Shown here one piece after another: positions 36,559 to 45,807 of a stretch of DNA of 64,000 bases (position 1 is the stretch's first letter; each line of letters opens with the position of its first letter). Made by a program: the position numbers and the translations under genes. Source of the DNA: CADEDV01 sp964437415 (GTDB lineage: Bacteria > Bacteroidota > Bacteroidia > Chitinophagales > Chitinophagaceae); assembly GCA_964437415.1 (NCBI GenBank), contig CAYTGN010000010.1, positions 52,513-116,512 of the forward strand, in the 5' to 3' direction. The notes under the pieces are model-generated. The model did no database searches. It was not told where the DNA came from and saw only the letters and a list, made by a program, of their open reading frames with translations.

Positions 36559-38357
36559 CGGCCAGCGAGTTTCAACATATTGCAGCAACAATACCCCGCC
36601 AACCGGGTATCTATAAATACTTTGATAACGACAATGAACTGCTTTATGTGGGCAAGGCCAAAGACCTTCGTAAAAGAGTCAGCTCTTATTTCAATAAAAC
36701 ATACAGCAGCTACAAAACACATGAATTGGTCAGCCGCATCCACAGGATAGAATTCGCAATTGTTAATTCTGAGCAGGATGCCTTTTTGCTGGAGAATTCC
36801 CTCATCAAACAGTTTCAGCCACGTTTCAATATCAACCTGAAAGATGATAAAAGCTATCCGTACATAGTTATTAAAAAAGAACCATTTCCCCGCATCTTCC
36901 TGACCCGGAAGATCATCAATGACGGTTCTGAATATCTCGGACCTTTTACTTCGGTAAAAAAAGTGAGGGAGTTGATTGAATTCATCCGGCAAACCATCCC
37001 GCTGCGAACCTGTAATCTCTTATTGTCCGAAAAAAATATAAGCAGGGGCAAATTCAAAGTTTGTCTTGAATACCATCTTGGCAATTGCAAAGGCCCCTGC
37101 GAAGGACTGCAAACAGGGGATGATTATGCCGAAAACCTGCAACAGGTGAAAAATTTATTGAGAGGAAATCTTTCTCCTGTTCTTAAACATTTCAGGGATG
37201 AAATGAAATCGTTTGCTTCAACCATGTCTTTTGAAAAAGCAGAGCTGGTAAAAAAGAAGATACAGTTCCTGGAAAACTACCAGTCCCGTTCAGTTGTGGC
37301 CGGCATAAAAACCGGCGACATGGATGTATTCTCTATCGTAAAGGAAAAAGACAGGGCCTGGGTGAATTACCTGATGGTCAGGAACGGCACCATTGTGCAA
37401 ACTGAAACCAGCCAGGCTGAAACACATCTGGACGAAACAGAAGAAGAAATACTGCTGTTCACCGTTGCCCGGATGAGGGAGACATTCAACAGTGATGCCC
37501 CGGAAATCATTTTACCTTTTGCAATAGATTACCCCCGGAATGATACAATGATAAGAGTCCCAAAAGGAGGGCATAAGAAAAAACTGCTGGAACTTTCGCA
37601 GAAAAATGCCGGATATTTCATCGAAGAAGCTAAGAAAAAAGAACGGCTAAAATTAAATGATAAAGCGTCTGCTAAAACAAGACTGCTGGAGCAATTGCAA
37701 ACTGACCTGCAGTTATCATCACTTCCGGATCATATCGAATGTTTTGATAACTCAAATTTCCAGGGAAGCTACCCTGTGTCGGCAATGGTGTGCTTTAGAA
37801 ATGGAGAGCCTTTCAAAAAAGATTACCGGCATTTTAATATCAAAACCGTACAAGGCATAAATGATTTTGCCAGCATGAAGGAAACCGTATACCGGCGCTA
37901 TAAACGGCTTTTGGATGAAGGCAGTCCTTTCCCGCAGTTGGTGATCATTGACGGTGGCAAAGGGCAGCTAAATGCGGCTATTGAAGCAATAGAACAATTA
38001 AATGCCTCGGGCAAAACAACACTGGTAGGGTTGGCTAAAAATGAAGAGGAATTGTTCTTTGCAGGAGACAGCAACTCCCTGAAGCTTCCTTATAATAGTG
38101 AAACCCTGAAGCTGATACGCCGTATCCGGGATGAAGTGCACCGCTTTGGCATCAGTTTTCACCGCCGCCAGCGCAGCAAAGGCACCTTTAAAAATGAACT
38201 GGAAGAGATAACCGGCATTGGTGCATCCACCGCAGCAATGCTGCTGAAAGAGTTCAAATCTATTAAAAACATTCGCCAGAAAACCGCTGAAGAACTGGCA
38301 GAAATTGTCGGGAAATCAAAAGGCGAGATGATATATAACTATTTCAGAGACAAATAA
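36555..38357 (+). CDS. uvrC: Excinuclease ABC subunit C
   Basis: 600 residues, standard length. An N-terminal GIY-YIG nuclease (GIY at 18-20, YVG at 31-33, 'KAKDLRKRVSSYF') makes the 3' incision. The central cysteine region and UVR segment (~205-240) contact UvrB. The C-terminal RNase H-like half has 'ECFDNSNFQGSYPV', 'VIIDGGKGQLNAAIEA' and 'LIRRIRDEVHRFGISFHRRQR', and a helix-hairpin-helix pair closes the protein ('EITGIGASTAAMLLKEF'). The enzyme acts in nucleotide excision repair with UvrA and UvrB. The start overlaps the stop of the lipoprotein gene as ATGA. A terminator follows. Confidence 0.97.
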   Translation: MTASEFQHIAATIPRQPGIYKYFDNDNELLYVGKAKDLRKRVSSYFNKTYSSYKTHELVSRIHRIEFAIVNSEQDAFLLENSLIKQFQPRFNINLKDDKSYPYIVIKKEPFPRIFLTRKIINDGSEYLGPFTSVKKVRELIEFIRQTIPLRTCNLLLSEKNISRGKFKVCLEYHLGNCKGPCEGLQTGDDYAENLQQVKNLLRGNLSPVLKHFRDEMKSFASTMSFEKAELVKKKIQFLENYQSRSVVAGIKTGDMDVFSIVKEKDRAWVNYLMVRNGTIVQTETSQAETHLDETEEEILLFTVARMRETFNSDAPEIILPFAIDYPRNDTMIRVPKGGHKKKLLELSQKNAGYFIEEAKKKERLKLNDKASAKTRLLEQLQTDLQLSSLPDHIECFDNSNFQGSYPVSAMVCFRNGEPFKKDYRHFNIKTVQGINDFASMKETVYRRYKRLLDEGSPFPQLVIIDGGKGQLNAAIEAIEQLNASGKTTLVGLAKNEEELFFAGDSNSLKLPYNSETLKLIRRIRDEVHRFGISFHRRQRSKGTFKNELEEITGIGASTAAMLLKEFKSIKNIRQKTAEELAEIVGKSKGEMIYNYFRDK

Positions 38358-38398
38358 CCACGTTGTGATGCGTGGGTAAAAGTAAAGGCAAAAAAAAT

Positions 38399-38430
38399 GG
38401 GGCCAGGATAGAAATCCAGCCCCGTTTTTA
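38399..38430 (+). terminator. Rho-independent terminator after uvrC
   Basis: GGGGC (38399-38403) pairs with GCCCC (38419-38423), with an inner GGAT/ATCC pairing and loop, followed by GTTTTT. It lies 42 bases after the uvrC stop. Confidence 0.8.
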
Positions 38431-38546
38431 AAATCCAATATCCTATGAAAAACCGAGACGAAAATACGACAATTATCCAATTATCCTATAGGACTTTTAC
38501 GATTTTGAAAACTTTTTTTGAACATTATTAATTGTAAACAACAACT

Positions 38547-38573
38547 AAAAAACCCCTCATCAGAGGGGTTTTT
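38547..38573 (-). terminator. Bidirectional terminator after gldN
   Basis: CCCCTC/GAGGGG with loop ATCA is flanked by A- and T-runs that extend the pairing. It lies 27 bases beyond the gldN stop on the minus strand and would also stop plus-strand read-through from uvrC. Confidence 0.87.
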
Positions 38574-38599
38574 ATAAGAAATTAAATCTGTATTATTAA

Positions 38600-39604
38600 T
38601 CAATACGACCAAAGGTCCTGTTCATAGTTGAATATCTTGTCTTTAATATTGTCACCTTCCAGCAAAGACAGGATGGGGTCCTTATAAATATTCTTGACTG
38701 TTTTATAAGCGGCATTGTCAATGGTGGACTTAACGATATAGCTGCTGAACATACGGCTTTCAAACAGTTCCTCCCATGTCATTCGGCTCATACCCATATT
38801 CTTGGGGTTATATACTTCATTCTTAGCCAGCATGGGACGCAGATCAGGATAATAAACCCAAAACATGGTTGATGTACCTCTTTCGATGGTTGTATTAGGG
38901 ATATATTCTGTTTTCAAGGCGGCTATTCCCAGAATACGGACAAACATTCTGCTGGCCTCTCGGTCAAACACCCACTCTTCCTTTAGTCTCAGTTTCACCA
39001 CATTTTTCGGGTTGAAACTTGCTCTTGTTACAACATAACCAATGATCTTATCAATCTGTTTGGTATCATATTGCGCCACTGTATCTGCTGAACCCATTGT
39101 TAGCTGCTCAATATCCGCTATCGCCATAGGAGTAGTGAACCTTTCATCTGAAAAAGCTGTTATCTCTCCTGATCTTACCGCCTTAAGCAGCATATCTACA
39201 AACATCTGGCTGCCGTTATCATCACTGGTTTCATACCTGAACGACTGATTCATTTTTTCTCTCAGATCAAGTTCTCTCCACACTTTTTGGGCATAAAGGG
39301 CATCATCCCAGCGCAGGTGCTCATACGGCAGAGGTGTTCTTGCACTAAGATTGCTTTTATCAAATGCATTGTCATTCCTGAGTGACTTACGGGTGACAGT
39401 ATCAGATATACCCGATGAATCAACAGTAATTGGCAGCCCGCCATAAGGATTAAAACCAGTTGGCTGTGTAGTAACATTGTTTACTACCTGGCTGGTAGAA
39501 TCAGTTGCCGGTCTCCTGTTGGGTCTGCGCTGCGCATTTAATTCGCTTGAAAGCATGGAAGTGATAAAGAGAAACACCCCAAACTTCAAAAATGTACTTT
39601 TCAT
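38600..39604 (-). CDS. gldN: Gliding motility / type IX secretion protein GldN
   Basis: 334 residues. A signal peptide (~1-24, ending SELNAQ) is followed by a Pro/Arg/Thr-rich segment and the GldN domain. Recognisable stretches are 'DALYAQKVWRELDLREKMN', 'KIIGYVVTRASFNPKNVVKLRLKEEWVFDREASRM' (family core; ends given only) and 'FWVYYPDLRPMLAKNEVYNPKN'. GldN is periplasmic and forms, with GldK, a ring at the outer membrane that is needed for T9SS function. The last gene of gldKLMN, 17 bases after gldM, followed by a strong terminator. Confidence 0.95.
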   Translation of the reverse strand: MKSTFLKFGVFLFITSMLSSELNAQRRPNRRPATDSTSQVVNNVTTQPTGFNPYGGLPITVDSSGISDTVTRKSLRNDNAFDKSNLSARTPLPYEHLRWDDALYAQKVWRELDLREKMNQSFRYETSDDNGSQMFVDMLLKAVRSGEITAFSDERFTTPMAIADIEQLTMGSADTVAQYDTKQIDKIIGYVVTRASFNPKNVVKLRLKEEWVFDREASRMFVRILGIAALKTEYIPNTTIERGTSTMFWVYYPDLRPMLAKNEVYNPKNMGMSRMTWEELFESRMFSSYIVKSTIDNAAYKTVKNIYKDPILSLLEGDNIKDKIFNYEQDLWSY

Positions 39605-39621
39605 GCCTGTTCCTGTTTTAT

Positions 39622-41157
39622 TTATTTTATATAATAAAGCAGAGAAGGGGCTGTGGTGACACGGCCATCCGGACCTCTTACTTTAATATTTTCAATGGTA
39701 ACCATCCTGTCGGCTTTCACATGCTGGTTGATGGCGTTTCTGACCTGTCCGCTGAAAGCAGCGCCATTATTAGGCAATGAAACAATGTCATCATCCGTAT
39801 CGCAGGTGAAATTAAAACTCAACACTTCATAGTCTAATTCAAACGGAAAGTTCTTGATACCGGCTCCAACACCACCCTGTGCCTTGAACTGACCGGCAGA
39901 AACCTGGGCGCCGCTGGGTTGTCCACCCACATAAGCCTGGGCTTCAGGAATAGTACGAACCCTGAACTGGGAAGAACCGGCTACCTTACCATCAACCATT
40001 ACAGTGATGATAGTGTTATCATTAACCTGGTTAACACGGGCAGTCCATTTCCCACCACCTCTGTTGCTAATTGATCCATTATTGATAGTTGCTGTTATCC
40101 TTTCAGCACCTCCGCCACTTGCTGCCACAGTAACAGGATTATCAACTCCTATATACAATACGTTCATCTTGTCGAGGGCAATCGAGGCATTTGATTGACC
40201 TACAGTATAGGCTACTTTTGTTTCAATAACCTGTTTTTGACCTTCCTGGTCAGTATATTCAATCCTGACAGGAACGCTGCCTGGTCCAACACCATTGACC
40301 TGTGTTCTGTACTTTACAAAACCGCTATCTGTCATTTGTTGAACTTGCCCATTAATTGAAACTACAGGTAGTGAAGCTTTGCTGAAAGCACCAACACCGG
40401 CTTTGATCTCCAATTCCTGCCCGGGATTAAGATACGTTGAGTTCTGACCTACAATAGCTGCATAGGTATCAAACCTAACTGTAACTTTTCCAACCTGCTC
40501 ATGGCAAACAGAAACAAGGCGATTCTCAGTTGTTTTAACGTCATTCTGAAACTTGCTCAGAATTGTCATCGCAGCAACTGTAGGAACCATTCTGAAATAG
40601 GCTGCTTCCCATGTATTGTTGCCCTTGCTTTTGGTCGGAGGTTTTTCCAGGTTTATTTGTACAGCGTCAATAAAACTCTTTTTTGTTGCTGAATCAAGTC
40701 CTTCAATACCCAAAACATCACTCTTATACTTGGTCAGTATATCAAGTAATTTTTTCCCTTCTCCTTTCTCCACCATAATCCTTGTTGCAATATCAAGGTT
40801 GTCTTCCTTAAAACTTTTCGAACTATTGTTGGGATCACCACCAGCCTCTCTAAGAATCCTGTCCTTCAAACCTTGAATATACTCATACACGGTTTTGGTA
40901 TAACCCATGATCTCCTGGGCTTTAGGATGCCATATCTTAGCTTTTTCAGCAGTGGTAGGATCACTCATTTTATCTTCCAGGGAAGCAAGAATAGTTCCCG
41001 AGGAAGCATTTACTGTATTATTAGTAGTCTCCAGACTATTATTAACCGTCTTAAAGGCATTAAGGATCTCAGATGATACGTTAAGGGCCAACAGGGCTGT
41101 CAGCACCAGGTACATCATATTGATCATTTTCTGCCGTGGCTCACGAGGTAATGACAT
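39622..41157 (-). CDS. gldM: Gliding motility / type IX secretion motor protein GldM
   Basis: 511 residues, the usual size. One N-terminal transmembrane helix (~12-30, 'INMMYLVLTALLALNVSSE') anchors the protein; the rest is a long periplasmic rod of four beta domains, preceded by coiled-coil-like helices ('FKTVNNSLETTNNTVNASS'). A Glu/Asp-lined first helix contacts GldL to form the proton-driven motor, and the periplasmic part reaches the GldK-GldN ring. It is followed by gldN after 17 bases and separated from gldL by 96 bases. Confidence 0.96.
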   Translation of the reverse strand: MSLPREPRQKMINMMYLVLTALLALNVSSEILNAFKTVNNSLETTNNTVNASSGTILASLEDKMSDPTTAEKAKIWHPKAQEIMGYTKTVYEYIQGLKDRILREAGGDPNNSSKSFKEDNLDIATRIMVEKGEGKKLLDILTKYKSDVLGIEGLDSATKKSFIDAVQINLEKPPTKSKGNNTWEAAYFRMVPTVAAMTILSKFQNDVKTTENRLVSVCHEQVGKVTVRFDTYAAIVGQNSTYLNPGQELEIKAGVGAFSKASLPVVSINGQVQQMTDSGFVKYRTQVNGVGPGSVPVRIEYTDQEGQKQVIETKVAYTVGQSNASIALDKMNVLYIGVDNPVTVAASGGGAERITATINNGSISNRGGGKWTARVNQVNDNTIITVMVDGKVAGSSQFRVRTIPEAQAYVGGQPSGAQVSAGQFKAQGGVGAGIKNFPFELDYEVLSFNFTCDTDDDIVSLPNNGAAFSGQVRNAINQHVKADRMVTIENIKVRGPDGRVTTAPSLLYYIK

Positions 41158-41253
41158 GACGATCTATGGTTTTTGTTTTTTGAAATGGTGACTGTTCAAA
41201 AATCACGGGATACGGATTGGTTTTAAAATAATAATAAACGAACCCTTCCAGTT

Positions 41254-42072
41254 TTAGTTGCGACCCTGCATTGCGCTGAGCATGTTGCCGTAAATACTAT
41301 TCAGGCGGCCCAGGTTATTAGCCAGCAAAGCGATCTGGTCTTGTGCTTTCTTCGCATCAGTCACACTGCTCTCCATCGCTTGCGAAGCATTCACTAAGTT
41401 GCTGTAGAACTGGTTCATTGCTTTCAGGTGGTTGTTAGTATCCTGCAGCTCCAGTTCATAAATAGTATTCAGGGAAGAAAGGTTCTTTGTCAGCACCTGC
41501 ACCTGCTCATGGAATTGCTTGGTGCCATCAGCAGCCTGGCTAAAGTGCTGGATGCTGTTGGCTGCACCTACATAAGCATCTTTCATCTGGCCCAATGCCA
41601 CAGAAGCTTCTTTGGTTTTAGCGGTATAGTCGCCGGTAGCTGCTACCACATCGCTGATCTCACTCATTTTATCTACAGTAGTGCCTAGTTTTTTAAAGTT
41701 TTCGCTCAGGCGGCCTAAGTTGGCAGGAGTAATGTCTGCCTCACGCAGCATATCTTCCATTTTCGTCAAAGCGGGGTTACCAGAACCTGTACCGGGCAAA
41801 GTAAGCGGTGTAGGCTTAAAATTCGGATCCAGGTCAGGGTGAAGGTTGATATCAGGGAAATAACGTTGCCAATGTGGTTCTTCAGGAGGCGGCACCATGA
41901 AGGCCATCACCAGGAACACCACAACTTCCGATGCAAGACCCAATGTGATCATTTCGTCAGCAAAAGGCCAGTGGCGGATTTTGAAAAGGGCGCCGAGAAT
42001 TACAACGGCGGCAAAAAATGCGAAGATAAAATTGAGGACTACCTGGCCTCGTTGGGTTTTAAAGAAACGCAT
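41254..42072 (-). CDS. gldL: Gliding motility / type IX secretion motor protein GldL
   Basis: 272 residues. Two transmembrane helices near the N-terminus (~12-28 and ~35-58; second helix carries Glu49 in 'LGLASEVVVFLVMAF') form the inner-membrane motor core with GldM. A proline-rich linker ('MVPPPEEPHWQRYFPD') leads to a long cytoplasmic alpha-helical/coiled-coil domain with 'LSENFKKLGTTVDKMSEIS' heptads. It is preceded by a terminator-like hairpin after gldK (128 bases of spacing), so it may have its own promoter. Confidence 0.95.
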   Translation of the reverse strand: MRFFKTQRGQVVLNFIFAFFAAVVILGALFKIRHWPFADEMITLGLASEVVVFLVMAFMVPPPEEPHWQRYFPDINLHPDLDPNFKPTPLTLPGTGSGNPALTKMEDMLREADITPANLGRLSENFKKLGTTVDKMSEISDVVAATGDYTAKTKEASVALGQMKDAYVGAANSIQHFSQAADGTKQFHEQVQVLTKNLSSLNTIYELELQDTNNHLKAMNQFYSNLVNASQAMESSVTDAKKAQDQIALLANNLGRLNSIYGNMLSAMQGRN

Positions 42073-42155
42073 AAAGGGTTCGTTTTTATAGTTTATTAAA
42101 TTTTAAACAATACACTATACGATATAAACGGAATTATGAGAGCAAAATTGTTTTT

Positions 42156-42185
42156 AAAAAAAAGAGGTCGCAGAAGAAAGACCTC
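42156..42185 (-). terminator. Intrinsic terminator or attenuator between gldK and gldL
   Basis: On the minus strand GAGGTC and GACCTC form a six-pair stem with a ten-base loop, followed directly by TTTTTTTT. It begins 15 bases after the gldK stop, where a terminator would be expected, yet it lies inside what is usually one gldKLMN operon. Confidence 0.78.
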
Positions 42186-42200
42186 ATTGAGAACTGTTTA

Positions 42201-43514
42201 TCATCTGCGACGTCCTTTTGGCGGGGCTGCGGGTAAATCTATCACGCAACGGAACCCGACGTAAGATTTGGCCGAATCCTGGTATTCGTAGGTGCTGGTA
42301 CCATTTTGCAGGTAATAACCTACATCTTTCCAGCTGCCGCCACGAATGATCTTCCGTTTCATCAGCGGGGGATCATCATCTTTGGCATTCCAGCGAACAT
42401 CCGGGTTCATATCATGCTGAAAGTTATTTCTCCCTTCGTAGTAAATAGAAGATGTCCACTCGGCCACATTACCAGACATGCAATACAAACCATAATCATT
42501 AGGCCAATAGGCATCGGCACGAACGGTGTAGAAACCACCATCTTCAGGATAATTACCACGTCCGGGTTTGAAGTTGGCCATCAAACAGCCTTTCTTATTT
42601 CTCAGGTAATAGTTACCCCAGGGGAACATAGTTTGTGAACGTCCGCCGCGGGCTGCATACTCCCACTGCGCTTCTGTAGGCAGGCGGAAGTCAGATTCCT
42701 GTGTTCTTTTCTTTGAATCGAGGAATGAGTTGAGATAAAGTGTTCTCCAGTTACAAAAAGCTTCAGCCTGTTTCCAGTTAACACCCACCACCGGATAATT
42801 ACCAAATGCCGGGTGAGAAAAATATCTTTTGGTCATCGGCTCGTTGTAAGAGTAAGAGAAGTCACGGATCCACACTAATGTATCAGGATAAACCTGCTGG
42901 GGATAACGCTGAATGAACTTGGAACGGGGAACACCGGCATTCTCTCTTTTGGCCGCTTCTTTCAGGTCATATTTTTCAACCTGGTAGATTATTTTGGAAA
43001 CATCTATCTCTTTTTTGCCGAAAATCCTTTCTTCAGGAGGCAGGATCATATCAGTTTGGCCCAAAGCCTCAACATTTTTCGGATCATCCCATTTGAACTG
43101 CTTCATGGCAGCCCAGTCCACATACTCGTTGCCATCGCTTCCGGCTTTTACTTTACCCAGTTTGCGGGCAGCGACAGAATCACGAACCCAGAATACAAAC
43201 TGGCGGTATTCGTTGTTGGTGATTTCGGTAGCATCCATCCAGAAACCGCTAATAGAAACCGAACGGTTACGGGCACTGAAGGCATAGGCCGGATCCTCAT
43301 CACTGGGACCCATGTGGAATGTGCCCTGGGGTATGTACACCATGCCCGGAGGTTTGGGCAAAACGTACTTGTTTCCCGGAGCAATCCCATGCACCTGTCC
43401 GTCATTGGGGAGACTTCCACCTTTGTTTTTTTTGCCTCCAAGGATACCACAACTTGTCATCATGGATACGCATACTACTGCGAGGAGGATATAGCTAAGG
43501 TTTTTCATTTTCAT
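42201..43514 (-). CDS. gldK: Gliding motility / type IX secretion lipoprotein GldK
   Basis: 437 residues from the ATG at 43514; the open frame goes on 25 codons but that would bury the lipoprotein signal. Lipobox MTSC gives Cys22, followed by GILGGKK. The body is an FGE-sulfatase (SUMF1-like) fold: 'VYIPQGTFHMGPSDEDPA', 'WMDATEITNNEYRQFV', 'VVGVNWKQAEAFCNWR', 'RLPTEAQWEYAARGG' and 'RGGSWKD...FRCV'. The fold is thought to be structural here, forming the outer-membrane lipoprotein ring with GldN. It is the first gene of the gld cluster; a TATATTTG element lies 20-27 bases ahead of the start. Confidence 0.95.
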   Translation of the reverse strand: MKMKNLSYILLAVVCVSMMTSCGILGGKKNKGGSLPNDGQVHGIAPGNKYVLPKPPGMVYIPQGTFHMGPSDEDPAYAFSARNRSVSISGFWMDATEITNNEYRQFVFWVRDSVAARKLGKVKAGSDGNEYVDWAAMKQFKWDDPKNVEALGQTDMILPPEERIFGKKEIDVSKIIYQVEKYDLKEAAKRENAGVPRSKFIQRYPQQVYPDTLVWIRDFSYSYNEPMTKRYFSHPAFGNYPVVGVNWKQAEAFCNWRTLYLNSFLDSKKRTQESDFRLPTEAQWEYAARGGRSQTMFPWGNYYLRNKKGCLMANFKPGRGNYPEDGGFYTVRADAYWPNDYGLYCMSGNVAEWTSSIYYEGRNNFQHDMNPDVRWNAKDDDPPLMKRKIIRGGSWKDVGYYLQNGTSTYEYQDSAKSYVGFRCVIDLPAAPPKGRRR

Positions 43515-43533
43515 ACACTTAAAGGGTATTGGG

Positions 43534-43541
43534 CAAATATA
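43534..43541 (-). promoter_or_regulatory. Candidate -7 element for gldK
   Basis: On the minus strand TATATTTG fits the Bacteroidota TAnnTTTG consensus and lies 20 bases from the chosen ATG. The nearest TTG upstream sits at a spacing of about 23 bases, slightly longer than usual, so the call is tentative. Confidence 0.45.
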
Positions 43542-43662
43542 ATGTTTTGGGTTAATCGGTTGCACAACGTTAAAGTTTATTTTTTTCAAATAAAAGCGTC
43601 TTTTACGAGGTAAAATATCTAACGGGTATTATTACCGTTTATTGCATGTTTTTGAAATAATA

Positions 43663-45720
43663 TTATCCACCCCCCGCCCTGTTAATCAGGGCAATAAGGG
43701 CTTTTACGCTGTCCACTGGTTTTTGACAGGTATAATCCCTGCATAAATAAACGAGCGGCATATCGCTTGCTGTTTTTCCCGACAACAAGGGCCAGCTTTT
43801 TTCACTGTCTGAGGCCATCAAAACACGGCCGGGAATGTATTCCCACAACACTTCTTTATGTAGCTTCTCATAAGATTTTCCAAGAATAGCCAATTCAGCA
43901 GTACCGGCCACCTGCTCAACCAGCAACCCGGCCCAAACACCAAAAGAACCGGGATAACGTATAATGGCATTGCCTAAAGAGGAAAGCATCGTCCTGCCTT
44001 GCTTCCCCCACTCTTTCTTATCCAGTAAAATCGAAAGATGCAGCAGGTTCGTTGCCATAATCGCATTCCCGGAAGGGACGGCCCCGTCATACACTTCCTT
44101 TTTGCGAACGATTACATCGGCCTGGTCACTTTTTGTATAATAAAAAAAGCAGCCTTCCGGTTCGGAGAATCCTCTAATAACTTCTTCTGTCAGATCCCGG
44201 GCCTTGTCTAACCAACCTGTGTCTGCTGTTATCTCCTGCAGGTCAATCAGGGCCATGATCAGGTATGCATAATCGTCTAAAAAGGCAGGAAAACGAGCCT
44301 TGTCGTCCTTCCAGGTATGATGAAATTCTGTGGTTCTGTCACCGGTAAAATGCTGTAACAAAAATTGCATGTTCCGGACGGCCAATTGCCTGTACTGCTC
44401 ATCTCCTGTTGCAGCAAAAGCATGGCTGCAGGCGGAGTTCATCAGTGCATTCCAGCCCAAAATTATTTTGTCATCCAGCCCGGGTCTGATTCGCTTATTT
44501 CTTTGATTTAGCAACTTCTCTTTTCCTTTGGCAAGGATTTTTTCCAAATCACCCAGATCAACAGCATATTTTGCCGCAAAGTCATCAATCGTTTCTTTTG
44601 TCCGAAGGATATTGCCCCCCTCCCAGTTACCTGCGGCGGCTATATCATAATAACGACAAAACAAGTCAGCCTCCTTTCCCAATATATCTTGCACCTCCTC
44701 ATATGTCCATACATAAAACTTACCCTCCTTTCCCTCACTGTCAGCATCAAGCGCCGCATAGAATCCGCCTTTAGGATGAAGCATCTCTCTTTGCAAAAAG
44801 TTCATTGTTTCCTTTATCACATCCCGGTATTCCTGCTTTGCTGTCAGTTGAAACGCCTCACAATACACATCCAGCAGCAAAGCATTATCATACAGCATCT
44901 TTTCAAAATGCGGGGCCAGCCATTCAGCATCTGTCGAATACCGGGCAAAACCTCCGCCGAGGTGGTCATAGATACCACCCTGCATCATTTTATCAAGGCT
45001 GAGTAATGCCTGGTTCAGCGTCGCTTCATCGCCGGTAAAATGATGACAACGCAAAAGAAACCGGATAGTGAATGTTTGCGGAAATTTCGGGGCCCTGCCA
45101 AAACCACCCCATTCCTTATCGGCTGTCTTCAGCACATTTGCTACAGCTTCGTTTATTCTTTCTTTTGTAAAAAGCTGAGCTGATGAATCCGGGTCCTGCT
45201 GCCCAAATGCATTGGCCTGCAGGAGATGCGCCGTAAGGTTTTCAGCCTGTGCATCTATCTCATGTCTTTTTTCCCGGAATGCACTGGCCACTCCTGTCAG
45301 CACATCTTTCCACGATGGCCGGTTGAAGGCAGGCTGCGGGGGGAAATAAGTGCCGCCATAAAAAGGTTTGGTGTCCGGCGTAAGAAATACATTGAGCGGC
45401 CAGCCTCCGCTGCCGGTCATGGTCTGCACAGCATCCATATATATATGATCGAGGTCCGGTCTTTCTTCCCGGTCAATTTTGATATTGATAAAATCACGGT
45501 TCATCATAGCAGCCGTGGATTCATCCTCAAAACTTTCTCGTTCCATCACATGGCACCAGTGACAAGCCGAATAACCAATACTCACAAGAATCGGCTTGTT
45601 TTCAAGAACAGCCTTTTGCAAAGCCTCTTCACCCCAGGGATACCAGTCAACAGGATTATGTGCATGTTGCAGAAGGTAAGGGCTTGTTTCGTTGATGAGA
45701 TGGTTGTGGTGCATTGGCAT
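43663..45720 (-). CDS. DUF255 / YyaL-type thioredoxin-like protein
   Basis: 685 residues. The N-terminal thioredoxin-like DUF255 domain (~1-170) has 'NHLINETSPYLLQHAHNPVDW', the redox motif CHWC at 53-56 and 'FINIKIDREERPDLD'. The rest is an (alpha/alpha)6 barrel related to N-acylglucosamine 2-epimerase/cellobiose epimerase families ('GGIYDHLGGGFARYSTDAEW', 'HFEKMLYDNALL'). This is the spermatogenesis-associated protein 20 / YyaL family, widespread and of unknown activity. No signal peptide is visible, so it is cytoplasmic. The start could be the ATG at 45720 or 45714. Confidence 0.92.
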   Translation of the reverse strand: MPMHHNHLINETSPYLLQHAHNPVDWYPWGEEALQKAVLENKPILVSIGYSACHWCHVMERESFEDESTAAMMNRDFINIKIDREERPDLDHIYMDAVQTMTGSGGWPLNVFLTPDTKPFYGGTYFPPQPAFNRPSWKDVLTGVASAFREKRHEIDAQAENLTAHLLQANAFGQQDPDSSAQLFTKERINEAVANVLKTADKEWGGFGRAPKFPQTFTIRFLLRCHHFTGDEATLNQALLSLDKMMQGGIYDHLGGGFARYSTDAEWLAPHFEKMLYDNALLLDVYCEAFQLTAKQEYRDVIKETMNFLQREMLHPKGGFYAALDADSEGKEGKFYVWTYEEVQDILGKEADLFCRYYDIAAAGNWEGGNILRTKETIDDFAAKYAVDLGDLEKILAKGKEKLLNQRNKRIRPGLDDKIILGWNALMNSACSHAFAATGDEQYRQLAVRNMQFLLQHFTGDRTTEFHHTWKDDKARFPAFLDDYAYLIMALIDLQEITADTGWLDKARDLTEEVIRGFSEPEGCFFYYTKSDQADVIVRKKEVYDGAVPSGNAIMATNLLHLSILLDKKEWGKQGRTMLSSLGNAIIRYPGSFGVWAGLLVEQVAGTAELAILGKSYEKLHKEVLWEYIPGRVLMASDSEKSWPLLSGKTASDMPLVYLCRDYTCQKPVDSVKALIALINRAGGG

Positions 45721-45754
45721 AGGTCAAAATTAACTTTGCTGTGGCCAATGGCAC

Positions 45755-45788
45755 AAAAAAGTAAAGGACACTATTCAGTGCCCTTTAC
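45755..45788 (-). terminator. Rho-independent terminator after hemD
   Basis: On the minus strand GTAAAGGGCACT pairs with AGTGTCCTTTAC (12 pairs including one G-T), loop GAAT, followed by TTTTTT. It sits 20 bases after the hemD stop and isolates the DUF255 gene downstream. Confidence 0.92.
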
Positions 45789-45807
45789 CAGATATTCTTT
45801 TAAAAAG

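Noticed and set aside
35971..36591. 206-residue minus-strand ORF across the lipoprotein/uvrC junction
   Set aside because: Antisense to two genes joined by an ATGA overlap; no recognisable domain.
38445..38531. 28-residue ORF (MKNRDENTT start) between two terminators
   Set aside because: Lies between the uvrC terminator and the gldN terminator, is A/T-driven and has no membrane helix or signal. Too short to support.
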